From an uncultured Rubripirellula sp. (GTDB lineage Bacteria > Planctomycetota > Planctomycetia > Pirellulales > Pirellulaceae): DNA of 64,000 nucleotides. The notes under the pieces were generated by a model, which saw only the letters and a list, made by a program, of their open reading frames with translations, was not told the origin of the DNA and made no database searches. The translations under genes were made by a program, and so were the position numbers. The stretch is taken from positions 1 through 64,000 of the forward strand of contig CALIBL010000032.1 of assembly GCA_938045805.1 (NCBI GenBank), in the 5' to 3' direction. How positions within the stretch are numbered: position 1 is the stretch's first letter; every line of letters starts with the position of its first letter. Positions 27,601 to 35,411 of this stretch are shown here, one piece after another.

Positions 27601-29226
27601 TTAGCGGCTCTCCTGCGTCCCACGCTGCGGTTGAAGCTCAACCTGCTGAGCACTCACCTGCGGAGACGATCCAAGCGGTGCGGAGCGTCCCGTTGCGATA
27701 GAAAGATTCAGCATCTTTTGCAGCTCTTTAACGACCTGAGGATGCTGTTCGTAGAGATTTTTTGTTTCCCCTGGGTCAGCTTCTAAATCGTACAACTGGC
27801 CGGCCGCATTCGTCTTTAACTCTGGAAGTGCGTACTTTGCCAAACGCCCCTGAGAGTAGGAGTTACCGCCTGATCCACGGTGATTGAGTAGCTTCCATCG
27901 ACCTTTACGAATTGCCAAAGCAAGACTGATTGTTTGGTGCAGGGTATACGGACGAACGGACTCCTGTTCCTTTCCCAACAGCAAAGGCAAGAAACTAAAG
28001 CTGTCCTCCGCTTGATCATCGGCTAACGTCACACCCAATAATTCTGCGAGCGTCGCAAACAAATCGGTCAAACAGATGGTTTGCTGCGCGGCGCTACCGG
28101 CTTTGACAACTTTAGGCCAATGCACCAACGTCGGAACACGATGCCCACCCTCCCAGTTATCTCGCTTCATTCCCCGCCATGGAAACGCGCCATCGTGTTG
28201 ATGCCGCTCGCGCATCTCGATCACCGTACCAACCTCCGGTCCGTTGTCACTGGTGAAGATCACGAGCGTGTCTTGATCCAATCCGGTCTCGCGCAGCGTA
28301 TCCATCAATTCGCCAACAATGTGGTCCATTTCAAAAATGAAATCAGCATGTGGACCCAAACTTGTCTTTCCTTGAAAACGCGGACTGGGGAAAGACGGAA
28401 GATGCACGGCCTGCATCGAATGAAAAAGAAAGAAAGGTTGATCGCGGTGATTTTCTGCGTGATCCTTGATGAACTCCTGACTCTTCTCAAGAAAAACCAT
28501 ATCCACTTCTTCGAGGTCAAAATTGGGGGCAACCACGCCGGGCCGATTATCAAACGACCACGGATGATTGGGGAGTGAGCTGCGATCAATGACAGCTGCG
28601 GGTGGCACTGGTACACGATCATCCACGACGTAGGCATACAGCCAATCGGTAGTGGGACAGCACACCGTCCCAAAAAACTGGTCAAAACCTCGATGAATCG
28701 GACCGTCAGGAGAAGGTCTAGAGAAATCAACTCTCTGAACAGCCTCAAGACCGCCTCGATTAATCGCTTCCCCCGCAGCATCAAAAAAAGTCATTCCGAT
28801 GTGCCACTTACCGGACATCGCAGTGCGATATCCCACACCCTGCATCATCGCGCCGAGCGTCAATCGATCCGCCTCAATCAAACACGGGCCACCAACCCCA
28901 GTAAACACACCTCGGTAACCAGTTCGGAACGCCATCCGACCGGTCAGTAAACTGTAACGAGTCGGCGTGCAGACTGTTGAAGGACTATGAGCGTCCAAAA
29001 ATCGCATCCCCTCAGCTGCCAAGCGATTGAGATTGGGTGTCGGAATTTTCGATGACTCATTGAAGCACTGAAGATCACCGTACCCCAGGTCATCGGCAAG
29101 AATCACGAGCACGTTGGGGCGTCTAGAGGTCTGCTCCGATGTCGCTGCGGGAGCAGACAACATGCAACAAAGCAACACGATGCACGTCATCCCATAAACG
29201 ACAATTCTCGACCGTCCGCACAGCAT
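27601..29226 (-). CDS. Exported type I sulfatase
   Basis: A 541-residue formylglycine sulfatase. After a signal peptide (MTCIVLLCCMLSAPAA) come RPNVLVILADDLGYGD (metal-binding Asp pair), STVCTPTRYSLLTGR (the CxPxR site; Cys86 becomes formylglycine), GKWHIGM and FTSDNGPEVG, all with the expected Asp, His and Lys residues. It hydrolyses sulfate esters, probably of algal or other sulfated polysaccharide, in the periplasm or outside. A maturing FGE-type enzyme is not in the window. It is the first gene of a pair with avtA, whose ATG is 2 bp beyond its stop. Confidence 0.93.
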   Translation of the reverse strand: MLCGRSRIVVYGMTCIVLLCCMLSAPAATSEQTSRRPNVLVILADDLGYGDLQCFNESSKIPTPNLNRLAAEGMRFLDAHSPSTVCTPTRYSLLTGRMAFRTGYRGVFTGVGGPCLIEADRLTLGAMMQGVGYRTAMSGKWHIGMTFFDAAGEAINRGGLEAVQRVDFSRPSPDGPIHRGFDQFFGTVCCPTTDWLYAYVVDDRVPVPPAAVIDRSSLPNHPWSFDNRPGVVAPNFDLEEVDMVFLEKSQEFIKDHAENHRDQPFFLFHSMQAVHLPSFPSPRFQGKTSLGPHADFIFEMDHIVGELMDTLRETGLDQDTLVIFTSDNGPEVGTVIEMRERHQHDGAFPWRGMKRDNWEGGHRVPTLVHWPKVVKAGSAAQQTICLTDLFATLAELLGVTLADDQAEDSFSFLPLLLGKEQESVRPYTLHQTISLALAIRKGRWKLLNHRGSGGNSYSQGRLAKYALPELKTNAAGQLYDLEADPGETKNLYEQHPQVVKELQKMLNLSIATGRSAPLGSSPQVSAQQVELQPQRGTQESR

Positions 29227-29314
29227 GCCTCGACTCCCAAATCCACGACAAACTCAAAGGCAACCAAACAACTTTACACTCTCTTGAAAGTGATCACCTG
29301 AGAATCTGGATCAC

Positions 29315-30601
29315 TCACTGATCCGAGGAGAAACAGAACAGGTGCTTTTCTCCGCGTATGAACAACTCCTCGTCCACTGGGGCTGGGGTGGCATCGACCG
29401 TCTCACCAACCGAATTCACGGAAACCACCTCAAACTTTTCAGAATCACGAATCACGACCGTCGTTCCGTTGCGGTCGGTCAGATAAACATGGCCGTTGGC
29501 CGCAACCGGTGAGGCGTAAATTGCACCGGTCAAGTCGGGGACACGAACCGCAGCGTAATGAGGAGTCCCCGTCTTAGCGTCGAAGCAGCTAAGAATCCCC
29601 GATTTAGCTTTGAAGAAATACAACCTCGAACCGGACAAAAGCGGCGAAGGAATATCGGGGGTGTCTCGATCAACTGACCACACGACATGCTCGGTGCCTT
29701 CAATGTCACCTTTTCCACTGGGGCGGAATGCCGCCAAAAACGATCCGCGGAAACCGCTGCCCACGTAAACCAAGCCGTCAGCAGCCACTGCCGAAGCCAC
29801 CGGCCGCTGCGTCTGACCACCGCATCGCCAAAGCTCTTCCCCGGTCGCAAAATCATAAGATCGAGCACACGTTTGACCGTTCATGACAACCTGCTTTTCA
29901 CCCTCAACATCAACCACTAGCGGAGTCGCCCAACAGGTGGGTTCATCTCGATCTACTTTCCAAATGGTTTCTCCGGTGAGCTTATTGAGAGCGTAAAGAG
30001 CAGATGGACCTTCATGATCCCAAGGCACCAAAAGTGTGTTACCGGAAAGTGTCGGTGAACTTCCTTCGCCGAACTGATTCCTTGCTTGCATCTTCCCGAA
30101 ATCATCGCGGCTCCAAACTTCTTTGCCATCCAAGGTGTAACAGTAAAGACCACGCGAACCAAAATGTGCGTAAACGTGATTGCCATCGGTGCAGGGCGAG
30201 GCGGGAGCAAAGTTATTGGTGCTGTGGGTCGACTCATGTGGTGCCGCTGCAACCGCAACGCGTTTCCAGAGCAGTGCTCCATTTTCTCGATTGAAACAGA
30301 ACAGCGTGAATGCAAGCGTTCCTCGCTGACCACTTTCAACCGGTACCCCCGAAACCACAAAGACCTGATCTTTCCAGATCACTGGCGAACCCGATCCGGA
30401 ACCCGGAATCGCAACTTTCCATTTGAGATTACTTTGCTCACTCCAAGCGACGGGCGGCTTTGCATCCTTCGAAACACCATTTCCATCACCACGCCAATGC
30501 CCCCACTGTCCCGCGTGCAGTGAACACGAAACCGACACCAACCAAAGCAAGATTAAACCGATGGTTGAACCTAACGATGTTGTTATCCTCATACCGGTCA
30601 T
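29315..30601 (-). CDS. Exported PQQ-type beta-propeller protein
   Basis: From ATG 30601 the protein has 428 residues. GGAGGT lies 7 bases upstream of that ATG, which decides the start over 30679. The signal peptide (TIGLILLWLVSVSCSLHAGQ) is followed by GHWRGDGNGVSKDAKPPVAWSEQ, the usual opening of planctomycete PQQ-like propellers (PF13360). Blades are visible in PVIWKDQVFVVSG, PCTDGNHVYAHFGSRGLYC, AADGLVYVGSGFRGSFLA and YASPVAANGHVYLTDRNGTTVV. Function may be a scaffold or a dehydrogenase; PQQ ligands could not be checked. It follows a 250-bp gap with no close operon partner. Confidence 0.87.
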   Translation of the reverse strand: MTGMRITTSLGSTIGLILLWLVSVSCSLHAGQWGHWRGDGNGVSKDAKPPVAWSEQSNLKWKVAIPGSGSGSPVIWKDQVFVVSGVPVESGQRGTLAFTLFCFNRENGALLWKRVAVAAAPHESTHSTNNFAPASPCTDGNHVYAHFGSRGLYCYTLDGKEVWSRDDFGKMQARNQFGEGSSPTLSGNTLLVPWDHEGPSALYALNKLTGETIWKVDRDEPTCWATPLVVDVEGEKQVVMNGQTCARSYDFATGEELWRCGGQTQRPVASAVAADGLVYVGSGFRGSFLAAFRPSGKGDIEGTEHVVWSVDRDTPDIPSPLLSGSRLYFFKAKSGILSCFDAKTGTPHYAAVRVPDLTGAIYASPVAANGHVYLTDRNGTTVVIRDSEKFEVVSVNSVGETVDATPAPVDEELFIRGEKHLFCFSSDQ

Positions 30602-31169
30602 TGAGCTACCTCCGTGATTCAAACACTGCGAACAGAAACTGCTGAAGCAAGACATTAAGCAATCAAACGATGCCATCAACCAAAAATGCTGCGGAAGGAA
30701 CCAATCAGATAGTCCAGCCCCATGACGACATCTTAAGCGATCGTCGCGTTGAGAAGGACCGCGCTGAACGATTCTGAATCTTCAAATCGGCAGAAAAAGA
30801 TAAGTGATCAACCTGCGCAGGATGAATCGTCAAAGCGCCTGACGCAAAAAAAAGGCCGGACGCGAGTCAACTCTGATCGCGTCCGACCTTGAAGCGAATC
30901 CATGCTTTCTTTTACCAACGTGCTTCGTTTGACTTAGAAACTCTAGGCGATGCCGCTTCCTTGCGACGACTCGTTCCTCCGGAACAAACGCCATGCCTTA
31001 CGCACCGAGCGGAAGACTCAGCCTGGTAACACATCGCTGCGAACCATGATGCAAGGTGATTCTGTTGGACAAACTCCGCACGCTAAGACGCGTCCATGCC
31101 ACTGTTAGAAGACAGTGTGTTTTCCCTGTCGTTGCATGCTCAACGATTAAGGGCGATCCTAAGATCCCC
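30602..31169. other. Noncoding region with a strong terminator and hairpins
   Basis: The 568 bp hold an intrinsic terminator (30853-30891) that reads out the minus strand. Between it and the stop codon at 31170 lie about 280 nt with no coding frame but with short hairpins: CACTGT/ACAGTG at 31100-31117 and GTTCC/GGAAC at 30973-30985. This may be a long 3' untranslated region or an independent small RNA. I could not match it to tmRNA, RNase P RNA, SRP RNA or 6S RNA by eye. Confidence 0.5.
30853..30891 (-). terminator. Strong intrinsic terminator on the minus strand
   Basis: AAGGCCGGACGCGA and TCGCGTCCGACCTT pair over 13 of 14 positions, with an 11-base loop. On the minus strand the stem is followed by eight or more T residues (positions 30845-30852). 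It faces the noncoding region and the gene ending at 31170, not the downstream PQQ gene. Confidence 0.85.
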
Positions 31170-31919
31170 CTATGCAACCACTCGCAGTTCCTGACCAGAG
31201 CGTTCCTTGACACCCTCAATGAACTCTTCAAAGATCCGAATATCGAGCGCGGAAGCAGCTCCACACTCTGGATGAAACTGGGTGCCCAAAGCAAACCAAT
31301 CCATCATTTCGCTCTCGATGGCCTCGATCACGCCATCCGGGCAGCGTGCAGTGACGCGGAATCCGGGAGCCACCTCGTCGATTGCCATATGGTGCCGGCT
31401 GCTAACGCGGATTTCACCATCACCATAAACACGTCCCACAAGCGAATCGCTCACGACATCGAGCGTGTGGCGGTGGTTTGGATCCTGTGGATCGTGATGA
31501 GGGACGGCCTCAGGAAGATCTTCTTTGAGATGCAAAAATAGATTGCCACCTTGTTGCACATTGAGCAATTGCATTCCTGTGCCAACACCTAGCACCGGTA
31601 AGCGTCGCTCCGCAATTTCAGCCATCAGCATTCGATCGCTTTTCTCTCGCACAGGATCCAAGGGTCGAACACTTGGATGCAACATGAATCCATCATTGCG
31701 CGGATCCAGATCGGCACCGCCAATCATGATGAATCCCTGCACCTGATCGCAAACTCGAGAAATGGAATCCAAATCACCCAGAGGTGGCATGATCAGAGGA
31801 ATACCGCCAGCAGCGATAACGGACTGAAAATAGCCCGCTGCAATGTAACTGTAAGCGGGAGTGCTGCGGGCAGCGGCACGAAAGTCCGCATTGAGTCCAA
31901 TGATGGGCTGATTCGACAT
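31170..31919 (-). CDS. Class-I glutamine amidotransferase fold protein (peptidase C26) lacking the nucleophile Cys
   Basis: A 249-residue protein from ATG 31919, beginning MSNQPIIGLNADFR. It is close to gamma-glutamyl-GABA hydrolase / PuuD proteins: GGIPLIMPP, GFIMIGGADLDPR, and GTQFHPE for the catalytic His-x-Glu. The nucleophile motif reads LGVGTGMQLLN where the family has GICRGMQ, so the cysteine is a glycine. Hydrolysis by the standard route is therefore unlikely. Several planctomycete homologues share such a change in my memory. It has no close neighbour on its strand; a long tail and terminator follow. Confidence 0.8.
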   Translation of the reverse strand: MSNQPIIGLNADFRAAARSTPAYSYIAAGYFQSVIAAGGIPLIMPPLGDLDSISRVCDQVQGFIMIGGADLDPRNDGFMLHPSVRPLDPVREKSDRMLMAEIAERRLPVLGVGTGMQLLNVQQGGNLFLHLKEDLPEAVPHHDPQDPNHRHTLDVVSDSLVGRVYGDGEIRVSSRHHMAIDEVAPGFRVTARCPDGVIEAIESEMMDWFALGTQFHPECGAASALDIRIFEEFIEGVKERSGQELRVVA

Positions 31920-32262
31920 CCGAAAAATCCTGTTCGAATTCGTAGAAAGGTAAGAGTAACGCGGGTTCGTCCCGCACAAAGGAAAAGAGCTGACACGTTG
32001 AACCGAGCATTCCGCTCCGTCATGGAACAGATGAATGACCAAGTCGTGAACCCAGCCATCAGCTTTCTTGGTGAAAAACACCAATTCCCGCTGATGGGTC
32101 AAAAAACTACAGTTTTTTTCTCAGAATCCAAACCTTTTCTACATATCCGCAAACAACAGAAATGCTAGCACTAGGTGTCGTGCTAGCATTGGGCTTATTT
32201 GATAGCATGTCGGTCGGATTCCGGACTCAGAGTGCCCAAAAGTGCTCAAGCTCCGGGGCCTA
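31920..32262. other. Divergent intergenic region containing an 11-bp inverted repeat
   Basis: The 343 bp lie between the amidotransferase homologue (minus) and the KAS III-type gene (plus). The region contains an 11-bp perfect inverted repeat at 32161-32190 and an AT-rich hairpin AAAAAACT/AGTTTTTT at 32101-32118. No gene is seen. Confidence 0.5.
32161..32190. repeat. 11-bp perfect inverted repeat, possible operator
   Basis: AATGCTAGCAC (32161-32171) and GTGCTAGCATT (32180-32190) flank an 8-base spacer. Because both neighbouring genes diverge, a terminator role is unlikely, and a site for a dimeric regulator of the gene at 32263, or a hairpin in its leader, is more plausible. No U-run follows. 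Confidence 0.5.
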
Positions 32263-33396
32263 ATGCACCCCATTTATGACCTGAAATTCGAGTTTAACTT
32301 GCGATTCAAACACGTTTGCATCGAGGCGATCGGTGTCCAGCTTCCCACCGAGGTTTGGTCGAGCCTGGAGGTAGAAAACAAGCTACTTCCACTTTATCAG
32401 CGGCTCAAACTTCCCGAGGGTCGCCTGGAGCTCATGAGTGGAATCGCCCAGAGGAGGGTTTGGGCACCAGGAACGCTACCCAGCACCCCCAGTATCGCAA
32501 GCGGACGGATGGCGATTGAAGCATCCGAAATCAAACCCGAGGATATTGGTTGCCTGATCCATGCCAGCGTCTGCCGTGACTTCCTGGAACCCGCGACGGC
32601 TTCTCGGGTCCACCATGGGATTGGACTCTCCTCAGAGTGCTGGGTTTATGACGTTTCCAACGCTTGCTTGGGGCTTCTCAACGGAGCCGTCCAGATTGCA
32701 AATTTGATTGAATCCGGAGTCATTCGCGCTGGCTTGGTGGTTGGAACAGAGAATAGCCGGCCGCTCCTCGAGCAAACGATTCAGGCTCTAAATCAAGACC
32801 AACAGCTAACAAGGAAATCCGTCAAACCCGCATTCGCATCACTCACCATCGGCTCTGGTAGCTGCGCTTGGTTACTCACCCACCGTGAACTCTCTCCCGC
32901 CGCAACACCGCTGCAGTTTGCGGTTACCGAGGCCCGTACCGAACATCATCACCTATGCATGAGCGATCAAGATTCCGCCGGCGCAGGCATGCAACCGCTG
33001 ATGGAGACCGACTCAGAAACCCTGATGGCCGAAGGAATTCGAACGGGACAAGCAGCGTTTGATCGATTGCTGCATGAAACAGGATGGGAACGGGAGCAGA
33101 TCGAACAGACGGTTTGCCACCAGGTCGGCTCACGTCATCGCATTGGCATGCTCGAAGCGATGCAATTGAGCACCGAACGTGACCATGTCACCTTTCCCAA
33201 ACTCGGCAATACCGGTTCGGTCGCTCTGCCTATCAGCGTTGCATCCGCCGTTGCCAGCGGTGATCTCCGGCCCGGTATGCGTGCGGCAATGCTGGGAATC
33301 GGGTCCGGCATCAACAGTGTGATGCTAGGAACTACATGGGGAGAAACCAAAGTAGCCGGAAATGTCGACCTGATTCTCCACAGCCCCGCCTCGTAG
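32263..33396 (+). CDS. 3-oxoacyl-ACP synthase III family enzyme, OleA-like
   Basis: A 377-residue thiolase-fold protein with VSNACLGLLNG (catalytic Cys at about residue 135), VCHQVGSRH (His) and GNTGSVALPISVA (Asn), the Cys-His-Asn triad of KAS III. The GIAQRRVWAPGTLPS stretch and NACLG context resemble OleA, which condenses two acyl-CoAs in head-to-head hydrocarbon synthesis, a pathway reported in Planctomycetes. OleB, OleC and OleD are not adjacent, so the OleA assignment is only suggestive. The start ATG 32263 is preferred to GTG 32242. Confidence 0.78.
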   Translation: MHPIYDLKFEFNLRFKHVCIEAIGVQLPTEVWSSLEVENKLLPLYQRLKLPEGRLELMSGIAQRRVWAPGTLPSTPSIASGRMAIEASEIKPEDIGCLIHASVCRDFLEPATASRVHHGIGLSSECWVYDVSNACLGLLNGAVQIANLIESGVIRAGLVVGTENSRPLLEQTIQALNQDQQLTRKSVKPAFASLTIGSGSCAWLLTHRELSPAATPLQFAVTEARTEHHHLCMSDQDSAGAGMQPLMETDSETLMAEGIRTGQAAFDRLLHETGWEREQIEQTVCHQVGSRHRIGMLEAMQLSTERDHVTFPKLGNTGSVALPISVASAVASGDLRPGMRAAMLGIGSGINSVMLGTTWGETKVAGNVDLILHSPAS

Positions 33397-33432
33397 AACG
33401 CACTCAATGATCGTTTTACAACCAAGCTCCGA

Positions 33433-33696
33433 TTAGCTCAGGGGCTCAAACGTACTCCCATGGTCTTGCACCTTGGCAAGTGCTGCATCCACACGTGACA
33501 TCAAATCCACGGTCTCCAAGGTCAAACCTCTTGATTGGCTCGACTTGCCAACCGTTGATCCGCCTACCGCGGCGGTATCCACCTCACCAATCGATGCCTG
33601 ACAGTGTGGGCAGGCAACCGTGGTTCCCATCATGGATGAAGCGATCTGGATCGGACGCCCGCAACTTGAGCATGAGTGGATGATATGGTCTGACAC
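33433..33696 (-). CDS. Small zinc-ribbon protein
   Basis: An 87-residue protein. The first 30 residues form a CxxC...CxxC zinc ribbon (HSCSSCGRPIQIASSMMGTT, VACPHCQASIGE). The rest is polar with a possible short coiled helix (TLETVDLMSRVDAALAKVQDHG). The start is GTG at 33696; no better start exists. Such ribbons occur in planctomycete proteins that bind nucleic acid or partners. It converges with the KAS III-like gene, with only 36 bp between their ends. Confidence 0.7.
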   Translation of the reverse strand: MSDHIIHSCSSCGRPIQIASSMMGTTVACPHCQASIGEVDTAAVGGSTVGKSSQSRGLTLETVDLMSRVDAALAKVQDHGSTFEPLS

Positions 33697-34176
33697 ACGA
33701 GTCTCCGGTTGGGCCAGGGTTCGAGCTCAGAGGCTCGGGGATAAGGACTGCGAAGCCTAGCATCTTCAGCAGGCCGATATAGTAACCCTTATCCACCTTC
33801 AATGCAAACATTTCTTCCATTAAGCCCAAAACATCCCAATAAACCCGAGTATTTCAGTCTGGCAGCGGATGGATTTTTGCAACTAACAGACTTATCCGTG
33901 CCCAAAACAACGGAATCGAGGCAAGATCCGAGACAAACTCGGCGTGCCAACTGGGCATGCTTGATTTTTCTACGCGGTGTCGCCCTGCTGAACTCGCTCG
34001 GTTTCCCATTATCCTCCAAACCTAAGTCATGCGTGTATCAGACCGCTATTTGCTCTATAGTCTTTGCGGAAGCGAGCTCCAGAGGGGTTCGCCAAACGGA
34101 TTAAGCTTGCATCAATCCAACGAACCACTGACCTCGATGTCAGCTGGATCAAACTCATCACCACCTCGGAAGCCAA
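33697..34176. other. 480-bp divergent intergenic region
   Basis: Between the zinc-ribbon gene (minus) and the phosphatase gene (plus). Short frames exist on both strands but none has a recognisable motif or ribosome binding site, and I treat them as chance. No strong hairpin was seen. Confidence 0.45.
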
Positions 34177-34683
34177 ATGGTCAAACGCGTCCTTTTTGTC
34201 TGCATGGGAAATATCTGCCGCTCACCAGCGGGCGAGGCGGTGATGAAACGTTTCGCCGAAGAGTTCAGAGTCCCCGTCGATGTCGACTCTGCGGGCACCC
34301 ACGGCTATCACGTCGGCGAATCTGCCGACTCTAGGATGCGTGCAGCGGCAGAAGCGAGAGGCTACGAATTGACGAGCATCGCCAGAAAAGTCACTCGGGA
34401 CGACCTTTCACCCAGTCGGTTCGATATCGTGCTTGCAATGGATTCCGCTAACCACGCAATCCTCACGGAGATGGCTGGTGGCATCGCCCCACACATTCGC
34501 CTCTTTAGTGATTACCTCGACGACGACCAATGGCCGAAGGATGTCCCCGACCCGTACTATGGTGAAGAAGATGGCTTTGGCGAGGTTCTTGATATCCTTG
34601 AGGCTGGGTGTCCGCTCATCCTGCAAACGCTAGCGGGTGAAGACATCTTTGAAGGCGAGTTCGATGAGGAGGAACCGTTCTAG
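34177..34683 (+). CDS. Low-molecular-weight protein-tyrosine phosphatase
   Basis: A 168-residue enzyme starting MVKRVLFVCMGNICRSPAGEA. The Cx5R loop is CMGNICR with nucleophile Cys9 and Arg15, followed by DSAGTHGYHVG and the general acid in VPDPYYGEEDGF. LMW-PTPs dephosphorylate tyrosine kinases in exopolysaccharide control, or other small phosphates. All catalytic residues are present and the length is normal. The C-terminus is acidic (EGEFDEEEPF). It converges with the thioredoxin-like gene. Confidence 0.95.
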   Translation: MVKRVLFVCMGNICRSPAGEAVMKRFAEEFRVPVDVDSAGTHGYHVGESADSRMRAAAEARGYELTSIARKVTRDDLSPSRFDIVLAMDSANHAILTEMAGGIAPHIRLFSDYLDDDQWPKDVPDPYYGEEDGFGEVLDILEAGCPLILQTLAGEDIFEGEFDEEEPF

Positions 34684-34713
34684 GCACCTCGCAAATCGGT
34701 ACCCTCGATCGGC

Positions 34714-35358
34714 TCAGCTTCCCGACGAATCGGAACGACTACGTTTCCTTCTCGCTCGCTCGTAACGAACTCGACAACCAATGGGAACGGTTTCGCCCAC
34801 CTCGGGCTGATCGCCTTGAAGCACCGCGTGAATCGCATCCTCGAGATACTTCTTGGTGATATTCTTACCATCGGGACTGTCATCAATTGCCCCCATGTAA
34901 CGCACTTTCCTATTGCGGTCGACCAGAAAACACTCGGGGGTAGCCATCGCTCCGTAGCGTTTTGCGATCTCCTGTGTTTCATCAAATAGATAAGGAAACT
35001 CAAAACCTTTTTCCGCGGCTCGATCTTTCATCGCGGGCAACAAGTCGTCATCGATTTTGTTGACGTTGATCGCGACCAACGCTACTCCCTTGGTCTTGTA
35101 GGACTCGTGCAAAGCGATGAGTCGATCCTCAGCATCCACGGCATAGGGACAACTGTTGCAAGTAAAAACCACAACCATCAGCTTCTGGTCATTCCACTCG
35201 CTGAACGAATGCTCCATTCCATCCACCCCCGGCAGAGACTCCCACTCCGGCGCGGGATCGCCAATGGAAAGCGTCTGGTTGTACTCGCCGCAAAACGCCA
35301 ATGAACCGGTCAGTAGAACCGTTAGTGCGAAAGGAAACTGAAACGTGATCATGGCCAC
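34714..35358 (-). CDS. Exported thioredoxin-like (AhpC/TSA family) protein
   Basis: A 214-residue protein with a signal peptide (FPFALTVLLTGSLAFCGEY). The thioredoxin fold begins at IGDPAPEWESLPGVDG and has a CNSCPYA redox site at about residue 70, then VALVAINVNK, GFEFPYLFDETQEIAKRYGAMATPECFLVD with the cis-Pro region. It belongs to the family with FxCNxCPY that is common in Planctomycetes. GAGGT is well placed for the GTG at 35358 rather than the ATG 6 bases later. The C-terminal 20 residues (ERARRKRSRSDSSGS) are an unusual basic tail. Confidence 0.88.
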   Translation of the reverse strand: MAMITFQFPFALTVLLTGSLAFCGEYNQTLSIGDPAPEWESLPGVDGMEHSFSEWNDQKLMVVVFTCNSCPYAVDAEDRLIALHESYKTKGVALVAINVNKIDDDLLPAMKDRAAEKGFEFPYLFDETQEIAKRYGAMATPECFLVDRNRKVRYMGAIDDSPDGKNITKKYLEDAIHAVLQGDQPEVGETVPIGCRVRYERARRKRSRSDSSGS

Positions 35359-35411
35359 TATGGAACCTCTTTGAAGATGAAGATCGCGAACCGCTCAATC
35401 TCGGTAAAAAC

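Noticed and set aside
30998-31294. Minus-strand frame across the end of the amidotransferase homologue
   Set aside because: It is a shifted frame of the real gene plus noncoding sequence; it shows no motif.
33711-33750. GGTTCGAGCTC resembling a tRNA T-loop
   Set aside because: No T-stem pairing, anticodon arm or acceptor stem could be built around it.
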